This document shows, in pieces, positions 37,486 to 48,277 of a DNA stretch of 64,000 nucleotides. Source of the DNA: Colletotrichum lupini. Taxonomy: Eukaryota; Ascomycota; Sordariomycetes; Glomerellales; Glomerellaceae. The notes under the pieces are model-generated. The model was not told the DNA's origin and ran no database searches. It saw only the letters and a program-made list of their open reading frames with translations. The translations under genes and the position numbers were made by a program. The stretch is from positions 5,208,001 to 5,272,000 of the forward strand of contig NC_064672.1 in assembly GCF_023278565.1 (NCBI RefSeq), in the 5' to 3' direction. Every line of letters starts with the position of its first letter. Position 1 is the stretch's first letter.

Positions 37486-39045
37486 CTAGTCCTGGTAGGA
37501 CTTCTTTGCTACCCAAGATTGAGCCTGGTAGGCATTGGCTGTGAGTGCCTTGACGTCAAACCCATACAATGCTTTCTTGCCCCTGACCTTCTCCCCTTGG
37601 AGTGTTATTTCTCCACAAACCTCGCTGCATTCTAGAAACTCAAATCCCGAACTCTTCGTGACTTCAACAATTTCGTTGAGCGATAGTTGAACAAACGGAC
37701 CAGTGCCCCATAGCAAGGGCCCATGATTGATCCAGTATCCACCAGGTCTCAGTAGCATGTGAATTGTGTCCAAGTAGGCCATAAAGTTTCTTGCTGTATC
37801 GATAAAGAAGTGTGTAACGATCGCATCGTAGTGTCCGTACTGTGTCGTAAAACTGGTGGTGAAGTCACCTTCGACAAGTAAGACTGCGCTAGCATTCACC
37901 CGTCGGTCTGGAAATAAGATGGATCGCATCATGTCATCAGTTGTTGCATGATGCGACCAGCTGTCAATAAACGGGTGTAACGAGGTCGACTCCACTTCGG
38001 GATGAGCCTCCAAAAACCGGGTGACGACATTCATGAAGGAAGACCACTCGTTGCTTGTCACTTCAAAGCCTCCCAAACCGGCAATTTCGTGGGCTAGACG
38101 GCCCAAACCTGAACCGGGAAGCAAGGCCCGAACATTTGAACGGTTGCCGTCGGGGAAGAGGGATTGAAGCGTGCTGATGAGGCAGGGAAATGCATCGTCC
38201 CGCTCTCCATGCCCAGGGAGGGACCAGTCCCGCACGAAGTGTTTGAGGGCCTGGGAAACGCTGGTCTTGTCGGCGAGTTGGCCGGCCTCATCTTTTGCCT
38301 TGCTATGCCGTGCAAGGTCATCGTGCGAGAGTCCGTAATAGCTGAGTGCGGTCTCCACGATTTCATCGCACAGTGCTTGGTTAACATCAAGGAGCTGCTC
38401 TATCCTATGGAACTTATTCGAGTAGCCAACTGTTGTCTCCAAAACCTAGGGACAAATCAGAAAGTGACAACATCAAGGTCTCCTGACGGACACACTCACC
38501 TTCTTCTGGGCTTTCGTGACGTGCTTGTACAGTCCCTTCAAGCGATTGACTTCCGCCATTTGCCTAGACTTGTACCTTGAGAAGCCAAACAGAGCCTCGA
38601 GTAACCGATGACGGGGGTGATTGGTGTCCCACTTGCCATGGCGTTTGCTCAAACGCTTTAATAAGTGCTTTTTCTCCTGGATATGCCGTGGACTCATCTC
38701 ATCCGAGGCATTACCAACGGTTACCGTCACTTGATGTATTAGCTCAACAAACGGAGCGCCCTGCATCTACATCATATGATCATTAGCGTTCATGGAAGAT
38801 GAGCCTATCACTACCCGTCCGTTGTGATCTTCAGTTGGACAAAGAGCCCTGCTGGGACTTGGGCCAACGGCAAGCAACATCACACGGCTGCGGCACGGGT
38901 TTCCACTCACAGTCGGGGCGGCGATTCCGACGTCCTCCACAGCGTCCATCCTTTCGGCCGGTGCTCTGCTATGGGTATCTGCAGATATGACACGGAAAGT
39001 CAATTGAGATATGATGAAGTAAGAAAGGGAAATTAAGGCGCGCAT
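37486..39045 (-). CDS. N2227-type methyltransferase (carnosine N-methyltransferase-like)
   Basis: Three exons, 39045-38911, 38766-38500 and 38445-37486, all in phase, giving 453 residues. The third exon carries a Rossmann-type SAM-dependent methyltransferase. The SAM loop is LLPGSGLGRLAHEIA, SNEWSSFM is the acidic strand end, and GDFTTSF and YDAIVTHFFIDTA follow. GGYWINHGPLLWG is the N2227 hallmark. The homologous animal and yeast enzymes methylate the imidazole of carnosine/anserine or histidine. Exon 2 has the family's Arg/Lys-rich helical part (SRYKSRQMAEVNRLKGLYKH). Exon 1 would add a hydrophobic leader (MRALISLSYFIISQLTFRVISA) that looks like a signal peptide or anchor. This is unexpected for a cytosolic enzyme. 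The exon 1 assignment is less certain than the rest, and translation could begin at 38766 instead. Confidence 0.85.
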
Positions 39046-39411
39046 GACTGCTGATGATGTTGAGATTGTGTAGCGTGGGGGCGTGAAGCGTGGCAAGATG
39101 TTCCCTAGTCGATGTCAATTTGAGAAGTTAACTATCAAGAGTGGCTTCACTTCTATCGGCTGCAATCTTCATTACTTTGAATGTGGGCAATTCGGATTTA
39201 AACAAGCGTTGTGAAAACATAGATGAGTGAGTAGGTACCTTGATGGCCGCCAAGCCCAAGAGGTGGATAATATTTGCAGCCAACAAACAAAATCTTGTGG
39301 CTTAGCATGGTAGTCTTGTGCAAGAGATCCTACGTTTTCTCCCAAGAAGGCCCAGATCCCTTCAATGTCCATATTTCACATGCAATCGTCTATCTTCAGA
39401 GTCGAATTCCA

Positions 39412-40893
39412 TCATGTGTAGCCATTAGTCCCATTCGTGAGTTTCCCATTTGCTGTCACCGCATCCTCCTTCAAATACTCGTTCAAGCGATCGCGCGTCT
39501 TGCAGTTCTCCAACGCAAAGCTAGCCGCTAGCTCCTCGAGCTCATCTTCCGTCTTGCCCTTGAACAGCTCCGCAAACTCCCAACCGGCGTACTCGCTCAT
39601 TAAGCACTCCCGTACCACACGCTCCACCTGCCTGTCAAAGTTCCACACCTTGGGGTACTTCTTCTTAAGCAAGTGCGCGGGAATTTGCTTCTTCAGCTTC
39701 TCGATAAACGGCGCGTAGACCTCGTTGTCGATGGCGCTCTTGTCTGCGCAACCCCAAAAGTCAAGACCGTTCCGTTGCTTCTTTTCAACAAATGGCTGGA
39801 TGAGGCGCATGTACGGGCTCTCCGGGTCAAGGTAGACCATGCCTTGGTAGCCGATATCCTTGTACAACCAGATGCTCCATGAGATGCCGTCGAACTCCCG
39901 GTATATGGCGAGCTGCTCCTTAAGCAACGCGAAGCGCTTCTCGTTGGTCGCCTCGGCGTCGGGATCCGTCTTCGGGTTCTGGTAGACGGGACCCCACTCG
40001 CCGTTCCAGATGGGTACACCGGCCTTTTGCATGAATTCCACCTTACGCTTAAGACTTGTGCGCAGCTTCTCCTTCTGTTCAGATGTGCCGTCGTACTGCT
40101 CGGGAAGGGGAAAGCCCATCATGCTGTAGTCGTGGCAGCTGTAGACACTGTTGGGCAGTGTCTTTTCTGGTGAGAAGGCAGAGAAGTCCATAGCGTAGGT
40201 GTTGCCATCCAGGAAGAGGATGTGGTCGGGGTCGATAGCGCGGATCGCCTTCTCGGCGCGCTCGTACCATGCGATGAGGCGGGTGTGCTCAGGGTCTGCT
40301 GGCTCATTCAGGGGGTTGTATCCCGCAATGACCTTGTTCCCGGCGTAGTGACGGGCGAGAGCCTCCCATAATTGAATTGCGCGATCCTGGAAGTCTTTAA
40401 ACTCCCAGAAAAGTGCTCTGCTGATTCCTGAGTCGCTGTGCCAGTCCTGGTTTTGCCCACCTTGGACCGCATGGAGGTCCAGGATGACATAGATGTTGTA
40501 CTTGGCGCAAATATTGACGAGGCGATCGAGAAGATCAAAGCCGGTCTGCTTAATTACGCTCGGGTTGTCGTCATCCTGAAAATGACGGTAGTTGAAGGGT
40601 ATCCTCAAGCAGTTGAGACCCAGTTGTGCGTACAAGGCGGCGTCAGCCTCTGTGAAAAAATGGTGGATGAGACGGTTGAAGAAGAAGTCGGCTTTTTCCT
40701 TGCCTAGTACTTCTTCCAAGGCAGCGCGATGTTCGTGCTCGTGACCGGCGTACCCGGTGATGAAGTTCTCCATGTTGAGCATGCCACCGAGGCCAGCGCC
40801 CTTGAGGATGACTTCATTGTCATTCTCGTCGACAATCTTAGTTCCCTTGACGCGAAGCATCGTGAGAGGGGGGTTAGATGTGGCGGCCGACAT
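39412..40893 (-). CDS. Glycoside hydrolase family 5 (exo-beta-1,3-glucanase-like), intracellular
   Basis: A single-exon 493-residue retaining glycosidase of clan A. The order is LKGAGLGGMLNMENF, then LGLNCLRIPFNYRHF, YVILDLHAVQGGQN with the family His, GYNPLNEP with the acid/base Glu197, and SCHDYSMM. The nucleophile follows in IWNGEWGPVY (Glu299), then DGISWSIWLYKDIG. No signal peptide is present, unlike secreted exoglucanases, so it may act on glycosides or wall oligomers inside the cell. The C-terminal 100 residues form a charged helical extension. The protein is close in pattern to uncharacterised fungal GH5 proteins annotated as glucan 1,3-beta-glucosidases or beta-mannanases; the substrate is not decided by sequence. 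A TATAAAG lies about 70 bases upstream of the ATG. Confidence 0.9.
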   Translation of the reverse strand: MSAATSNPPLTMLRVKGTKIVDENDNEVILKGAGLGGMLNMENFITGYAGHEHEHRAALEEVLGKEKADFFFNRLIHHFFTEADAALYAQLGLNCLRIPFNYRHFQDDDNPSVIKQTGFDLLDRLVNICAKYNIYVILDLHAVQGGQNQDWHSDSGISRALFWEFKDFQDRAIQLWEALARHYAGNKVIAGYNPLNEPADPEHTRLIAWYERAEKAIRAIDPDHILFLDGNTYAMDFSAFSPEKTLPNSVYSCHDYSMMGFPLPEQYDGTSEQKEKLRTSLKRKVEFMQKAGVPIWNGEWGPVYQNPKTDPDAEATNEKRFALLKEQLAIYREFDGISWSIWLYKDIGYQGMVYLDPESPYMRLIQPFVEKKQRNGLDFWGCADKSAIDNEVYAPFIEKLKKQIPAHLLKKKYPKVWNFDRQVERVVRECLMSEYAGWEFAELFKGKTEDELEELAASFALENCKTRDRLNEYLKEDAVTANGKLTNGTNGYT

Positions 40894-41443
40894 TATGAGC
40901 GGATGTGAGGTTCTGGGTTTGGGGATATGATGTTGTTGATTGTCGGTCTTTCTGAGGACGGTTCTTTATACCCATCAGCATCGTGACCAAGACTACATAG
41001 TGGACCGATTTGATAAGTATGGCCCAATCATGAAATCGTATCGAGGCTCTGTTCTGCTCTCATCGCGCATGGCTAAGTGAGCGTCCGGCTGCCCCCCTCA
41101 CTGTCTTAAGAGCGACACTCCGCGAAGGTGGGTTGATGTGGGGCTTGCCTTAAAACACATTCTCCATCAATCCCGCATGTGAATCAGCCCGACTGGACCA
41201 ACTAGAGTCTGGGGTACAGCGATTTGCGCATGAGGTGGAGCTAGACTCTGACCGATGAGGCGCCAGGAGCTGCCGATTGACATTCGTGGGAGTCTTCGCT
41301 CTGTGTCGACCAAGTGACAACATGACTTTCCTACAACATTTCCAGGTTCCACGTTGTGTCAAGCGGAGTATCGATCGAGTTGCATTTAGCATGAGTGAAT
41401 CGATGTAGTATTGTCGGTAGTTAGCTCCAAGACGCTTGATAGA
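40894..41443. other. Intergenic, GH5 upstream region up to copia copy 2
   Basis: About 550 bases. Only short frames (41150-41392 minus) were seen, with no domain. The last five bases form the left target duplication ATAGA of the copia copy. Confidence 0.45.
40964..40970 (-). promoter_or_regulatory. TATA box of GH5 gene
   Basis: The minus strand reads TATAAAG, about 70 bases upstream of the start at 40893. Confidence 0.5.
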
Positions 41444-41645
41444 TGTTAGTATCCCTATTATAGGGTAGTTAGTTCGAACCGTAGTTAACGAAGAGATTAA
41501 TTAAACTATCTAGATATCTGCGTAGGTATAAAAAGGAGGTTCTAACCGTAGGTTAGGCTAGCTATGATAATCGTAAATAGGGCCCCTAATTAGCCCCTGC
41601 GTAGTTAGCTATATACCGTAGTCGAATTAGACTTCTAATCTAATA
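41444..41645 (-). repeat. 3' LTR, copia copy 2
   Basis: 202 bp, reverse complement of the family LTR, starting TGTTAGTATCCC and ending TCTAATA (RIP form of TCCGACA). Confidence 0.9.
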
Positions 41646-44600
41646 CTAACTTTCTCTTTTTTTTATTAATTTAACTACTACGGTTAGAAATATAATTCGA
41701 CCTCGGGCCCGTTTACTAAGTCGTTTCTTTTTCCTCCTTTTCTCTATTCTTTTTATATAACCTATCCCTCTATTCGTACGGTAACTTTTCTACTATTTAT
41801 AAATTGCTCTAATCCTTTATTTAGTACTACTTTTATAAAAGCGTTTACGAGGTTATTTTTATTATTAATCTAACGGATCTTAAGTATCTCGCGCTTTTTA
41901 TACGATTACCTAAGGGTTATAATATCGATTATAAGCCTCTTTTCCTTTATTATTCCTAATTTAACGAGGTATTCGTATAGCGAGTAGGAATTAATATAAA
42001 TAACCGTTAGAATAGGTAAAAGGCTAATTCGATTAGTAATCTTCCTTAGCGTCGTTAAAATCGCGTAGGAGAGGTTAACGCCGTTAATTATACTATAAAC
42101 CTTTAATATTAGTATACTTCTCGTTACCCACTTACTTTTAGTTAATAAGTAATAGATTATATTACCGTATATAATAAATTCGCTCTTACCTATACTCTCG
42201 TTAGCTAGGATAATAATATACCCTAATTACGAAGTAAGGTCGTTATTATTCGTAAATAACCTATTAATAAAAACGTAGAGCTTATTAGTCGTAAGGTCGA
42301 TTAGGTAATAGACGAGACCTCGATCGAGATTTATTTATTACTACTTAAGCCGCTTATTAAGTACCTCGACGTCTCGTTTAGTTAGATTTATAGCCTGCGC
42401 TACCCTAGTATAGTTAAAAGTTACCTCGGGCTAATAAATACTTATAATATATACCCCTCGCGTAAGCTTAGCCTTATACCGCTTTTTAATATTAGTTACG
42501 TTCGAGTTAACGAGGTTAATCTTCTTACCCTACCCTTTTTATTAAAAAACGACGGTTTCCCTTTCGATTATAAGAATCCCGCCGTTAAATATTAGGGGGG
42601 TGTTTATTATAAGGACCTCTTTTAGCTTCGCTACGAAGCCCGCTTTTTAAAGCTCCTTATCCTCTTTTTTTATAAAGTTAATATCGGATAGGCCTAATAT
42701 ATCGTCGGTCTATATTCTAACGATCCTAAATTAGTCGCCTTCGTGCTCCGCAACTAATAAGTACGGGTCGTACGTAGAGGTAATTATTAATAGTTAATTA
42801 ATATAAAAATCGTAGTAAGTAGCTTACTAATAGGTACCCGATTCTACGAGCCTATATAGTAGCTTAAGCACTTTAATAATCGTACTTTTTAAGTACTTAC
42901 TAGCTATTTCCTTTAGTAAATAGGCTAGGATTTTCCTTATAAGCCCTGTGGCCGATTAGGTATATGCCTAGGTAATATTACGGCTCTAAATCTCGTATCC
43001 CTTTTTCCGTAGCGATACTATTAGTACTATTATTAATCGTTAGCTATAGCGCTATATAGTGGGCGATTATATAAGTAGCGTCGCCTTTTTAACGTCGCCG
43101 TATCCCTAAATTACGTATCTAGACTTCTTATATAGTTAGGGTGTTCCTTTTCTTTTAATTTTACGAACTATTTGCGATTTAAATATATAGAGGTTTATAT
43201 GCTTTTTTAGATCGTAGAGGATAAATCGATAGACCCCTCGATCGCGCAGAGTATCTACTTCGATAAGATCTAATCTCTTATACGGCTTTTTAATAATTAT
43301 AATTACGCCTTCTTTACGTAGTTTAACTACTAGCTCGAAATCGGCTTTCTTTTTTACTATATAAAAGGTATTAATTACCTCGTCGCTAGTAATAAATTGC
43401 CGCGTTAATGCTTACCGTCGTAGTCTCTTGCGACGTATTAGTACCCTTTTAGTAATTTACTTTTCCTCGTCGTTTATTAGTATTACTACGACGATTTTAT
43501 TAAGGATAATTTCTTATACTTCTGCCGCGGGTTATATAGCTTCCCCTAGCTCTTCTTCTTCTTATAAGCTAGAAATTACCTCGATAAGATCTATATAATA
43601 TAGTCTAACTACCGTAATTAATACCTCGAGTAGCTAGTCGCGATCTCTCGCAACTACGTAAGAACGCTCGTTAACGGAAATTAATTTATATAGCCTAGCC
43701 TATTATTAAGTAATTTCGCGCTATACTCGTATATCCGAATTTAGGGGTATATTTAAATTAACCCCTATGTCGGGCCTATTATACGTAGTAATTACCTTAT
43801 TAACTTGCTTTTTTATACTTACTTTACACAGTGCCCGCATTACTTTTTTAACTACTTAAGCTCGCTAGTTTACGTTTAGTAACGGTAGCAAGGCTAAGGT
43901 CGTTCTTAAATATACTCTAAATACTAAAAGCGTCGGTATAAGCCCGTTAGGCCCTATAGTATCGTTATAGTATTTAAGTACCGTCTAAAGGCATTTATCG
44001 TCGTCGGAATCGGGATTTTCTTTTTTAATAATTTTAAACGCTTTTTTTAACTACTAGTGCGCCCTTTTTACCTTTTTAATACTATAGTACGCTTCGACGG
44101 GCACGACTTTTAACTATATACCATAGGCCGTCGCATTTTCCTTAAATTTTACTAACTTAAAACTAGTACTAGCGTCGGTTTTAATGCCGTCTAGCGGTCC
44201 CTAGTATATATCGATCTAGCTTTTTTATAAAGCTACCTATACTATTTTTGTTTATAGATCCCGTAGGAATTGCCCTACTTAGAATAATATAGCCTCGTCG
44301 ATTATATATAGGACCGGTTAACTATTTAAGTAAAAGATATTAACGACGATCTCTTAATTAAAGTTAAGCTTATTACGTAATTTAAATTTAAATCTGCGTG
44401 GGCTCTGCGCATTTATTTAGTATTAGTAATATACTTTCGTTAACTACTCTAGCGCCCCTATTTCTATATTATTATTACCTAAATGCTTTAGGAAGTTATA
44501 TAGCCTCGCGACCGATAGATAGCTAAATCTCCAGTATAATTATCTAAGCTTACTTTCCGTTAGGTAATTAATCAACTTCGTATCGTTAATAAGCCTTATA

Positions 44601-47600
44601 AACGCGTGCCCCTATTATTATTCGACTATTTCGAAGTACTTACGGCTAGAGATTCTGTTCCTCGTGTTATTAAATATAATACCTAGTCGATCTATATCTT
44701 TTAGATATAAGAGAAATAGGGTATTAACGGGTAGGATATAGAAAGTTATCGTTCCGAAGTGCGTCTCTACTTCTACCGTACCTAGGGCGACGATTTCCTT
44801 ACTTAGGCCGAAGCTAATCCTCGTAATACCCGCTATTAACGTATTAAGCGTTACTAACGCGATTTTCTATAGCGCTTAGAATTACCCTTTTCCTCTTATT
44901 AACTATTACGATACCCCAGTGTTTAGGATAATCCTATAGAAATTATTTAAGCCGTACCTTTCGTTCGTATAGAATGCCTATACGAGCTTAGTATTTAAGT
45001 AATCTAGGTAGTATAAAAAGGACCCCTCTAGCTACCCCTAGAATTACTTAGCACCCTATCTCTTTTTTTTAAATATTAAGAGAGTAGAATTCTGCGCTAT
45101 TAGATTCGTCCTTTTGCCTACCTCTATATCCGTTATTTAAGGGACCTTCCCTTACTATCTATAAATAAAAGCCTACTTATTAAGGGCTTCTACTACCTTT
45201 TATTCGTTTAGCTTCGTATATCCTCCCGAGGCTAACGGGGCGAAAAAAGAGTAGTTAATATCGTCGACTTCGTCGTAATCTAATTCGTTAATATAGGGGG
45301 TAAGATCTTCCTTATTTTCCGAATCTCCTATAGGGTGCGGGTACTTTAGGCTACTAAATTAGCTACTTTCGCTAGGTTCCGTACCCCCGGATCTGCCCTT
45401 ATATATAATAAGGAATTAGTTAAATCGATAAGGGCTAGTTTTGCTATTTACTACCCTCGATTTTCTATATTATTCGTACGATTTAGCACGCTCTTTTTTA
45501 GAGTAGTTACTTAACTAATATCTATCCTTTTTATAAATAAAACACTGCTTTTTTTATTACCCTACTCGCGAGTTAAATCTCTACCTATTTAACGAATTTA
45601 GGATTCCTTACTAGCGATTGCCGTACCTAGCTTCTTTTCCTTTCTTATTATACGTTCGGTCGACCTAATATTATTAATAAGGGCCGTCGTATGTTTAGAA
45701 GTAGGTTTAGCGTAGTATTCTTATTTTAATATTAAAACTAGATCTTAGCTTCGAGCAGAGCGTCTCGTAGTCTTCGGGTACTTAGTATAAAGTTATTTTC
45801 GTTTTTAAAACGCGCTAGACTACGGTATAAAAATATCCGACTTTCCGCTCGTTAGTCCCCTTATTTAGCTAGGTTTTTACTAGCTTATTAATTCGATCGA
45901 TAAGCTTTTTAAGGATTTTTACTTACGATTTACCCTCTATTATCCTAGCTATAGATATAAAAAAAATCGCTCGTAGCTTAAATAGGAGCTCTAAGTTCTT
46001 ATTATAGGTCTCGAAGCGGCTTCGGATTACGTTAATTATACTAAGAAAGTCGTTTCGATCGAGATTACGTACCGCTTCGTAATAATAATTAGAGGCTTTG
46101 CTTATAAGTACGATATTAACTACCGAATAATACTAGTATTCCCTAATTCCGACTTTTTTATAATAATCGTAAAACATCGTTAGGGTTTTTTATAAGACCT
46201 TATACTTCCCCCTAGAGTATAATTTTTCTTTTAAAAAGATCTTTTTAAGGTCTATAAACTACCTCGTATTTACCGCTAGATTTTTAATATCTATATACGA
46301 TTCTTACGTCGCTACGTACTATTAATAACTTTAGGTAGTCTACTTCCTTTTTTACTAGCCGATTAGTACCGAATTTCGTATTAATAGCGGCGACGAGCTA
46401 TAGATTAAAATAAGTAGAATTATCGATTATCGTACTTCTAGTACTATATTTTACCTCTATATATCCTTTTATAACGATAGATTGCCGTTAGTAATTATAG
46501 GAAGGAAATCTGGGTCGTTTACCCTTTTTTTAAATTTATTAAAGCGATTATATGCCCTGTCGACTTATGCCTAGGTCTATATTACGAATTCCTCCTCCGT
46601 AATCGTCGCTACTAAGATTTCGTAAGGTTCTCGCGATTATAATTGCGCTAATAATACCCCTCGCTTATAGAGGAATTTATTAACCGCTTTTATAATTTCT
46701 AAGCTTACGCTTATAAACTATTTATCTAGCTAATAGCTAAGGTCGTCTGCGATCTCGTAGAATAGGGGTTGCCCCTATAGCCCCTTTTTCTTATAAACCT
46801 TAGTTAAATAGATTAATACTACGTTAATTTGCTCGCCGTTAGGCTAATCTGCGATTCTATATATCTACGTCCCCTAATAATCCGGGTTAATATTTACCTA
46901 TTTATAAGGGATAGGGATTTTATTTAGGATCGGGTTTTGCCCTCTCTTTCTTTACCCTAACTTACTAAGGGTCGTATCCTAGCTTATACCCATATTAGCG
47001 GTTATTAGCGTATTTAATTTTAATAGGGATATATCTAATCCGCGCACCGGTTATAGTAAATCCGTACTTTTACTACCTAACGAATTTATTAGGGTTTAGG
47101 AGATTCCCGCTTCTTTTTACCGTCTCGCTACTACTCTCGTTTTTACTTTTTCTAGCGATTATTACTACCTTTTTAGATCGCTAGCTATCGTACTTATTAG
47201 GATCCTCCTTTTTATCTAGTATAAAAGGGTAGGTTTTAGTAGTTCCTTTTTTTAATAGTAGCGGTAGACGTTTATATTACCGTAGGACGATATAGTAATG
47301 AGTCTCGGGATCTTTACTAGTTACCGATTTCTGCTTTTCCGTATACTTCTAGCTTCCTAAGCCTCGTGCTCTCTGTAATTTCTAAATCCCCTCCTCTTTC
47401 GTTAGACCGTTCCCTATACTATATTCTTAAGTAATACTCGGGGGGTAGTTAAGGGAGCTATAGGGAGGTCGTTTAAATCGCGGGCTTAAAGTCGTACCCG
47501 TAAGATCTTAGTAATAGTAGACTTTTTTTATATACTATAGATCTCTTAGCTTAATAACTCCTATACGCTTTTTATTACGCTAACTAAGAATATTTATATT

Positions 47601-48038
47601 TAGAGATCCCTTTTTTCGATCGCGCGGTGCTCTTTTATACTATACTATTAAGCTCGCCCGTTACGCTAATTAACTAGGTAGGTAGTTACTACGTAAGTAT
47701 TTCTTTTTACTAATTTAACTAGTTAATTTCTAATCGCGGGCCGGCTATAGAAAAGTTATTTAGTAAAAAGGCTGCTTAAGGCAACGGCGAAAAACTAATT
47801 ACTTAAGCGGTTCTATTAATTAATATAGTTTAACGTAATAGACGTCGACCTCTCGTAAGTAGTAAAGGGCTATAATTACTCGATTCCGTATAGTATTTAA
47901 GAATTGCCCCCTTTTTTATTTATTTTTATAAGGTTAATTAGTACGAATCTCTTATCCCGTATAGTATTAAAAGGTCGTCTCTTCTACGTAGCGAGATACC
48001 TTACTAATCTATAATAATAGAATTTAATTACTAATTAG

Positions 48039-48240
48039 TGTTAATATCCCTATTATAGGGTAGTTAGTTCGAACCGTAGTTAACGAAGAGATTAATTAAA
48101 CTATCTAGATATCTGCGTAGGTATAAAAAGGAGGTTCTAACTATAGGTTAGGCTGGCTACGATAATCGTAAATAGGGCCCCCAATTGGCCCCTGCGCAGT
48201 CGGCTGTATGCCGCGGTCGAATTGGACTTCCAATCCGACA
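48039..48240 (-). repeat. 5' LTR, copia copy 2
   Basis: 202-bp direct repeat of 41444-41645. The last 60 bases, ending ATTGGACTTCCAATCCGACA, are almost unmutated, again showing RIP fading at the outer edge. Confidence 0.9.
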
Positions 48241-48277
48241 ATGGACAAAGATTAAGATACCCGACAAATAGCCTCGA

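Larger units (their letters stand above)
41444..48240 (-). mobile_element. Ty1/copia-type LTR retrotransposon copy 2, RIP-mutated, full length
   Basis: Same family and exactly the same length (6797 bp) as 25419-32215, in opposite orientation. Order along the window, reading the minus strand: RNase H remnant at about 41.75-42.0 kb, reverse transcriptase at about 42.5-43.2 kb, integrase at about 44.2-44.6 kb, protease at about 44.9 kb, gag zinc knuckle at about 45.5 kb. The TATAAAAGAGC leader motif is conserved near 47630. Flanking duplication: ATAGA (41439-41443) and ATGGA (48241-48245), differing by one G-to-A in a TpG context. Inserted between genes, 33 bases past the stop of the Zn2Cys6 regulator. 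Heavily RIP-mutated; no intact frame. Confidence 0.92.
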
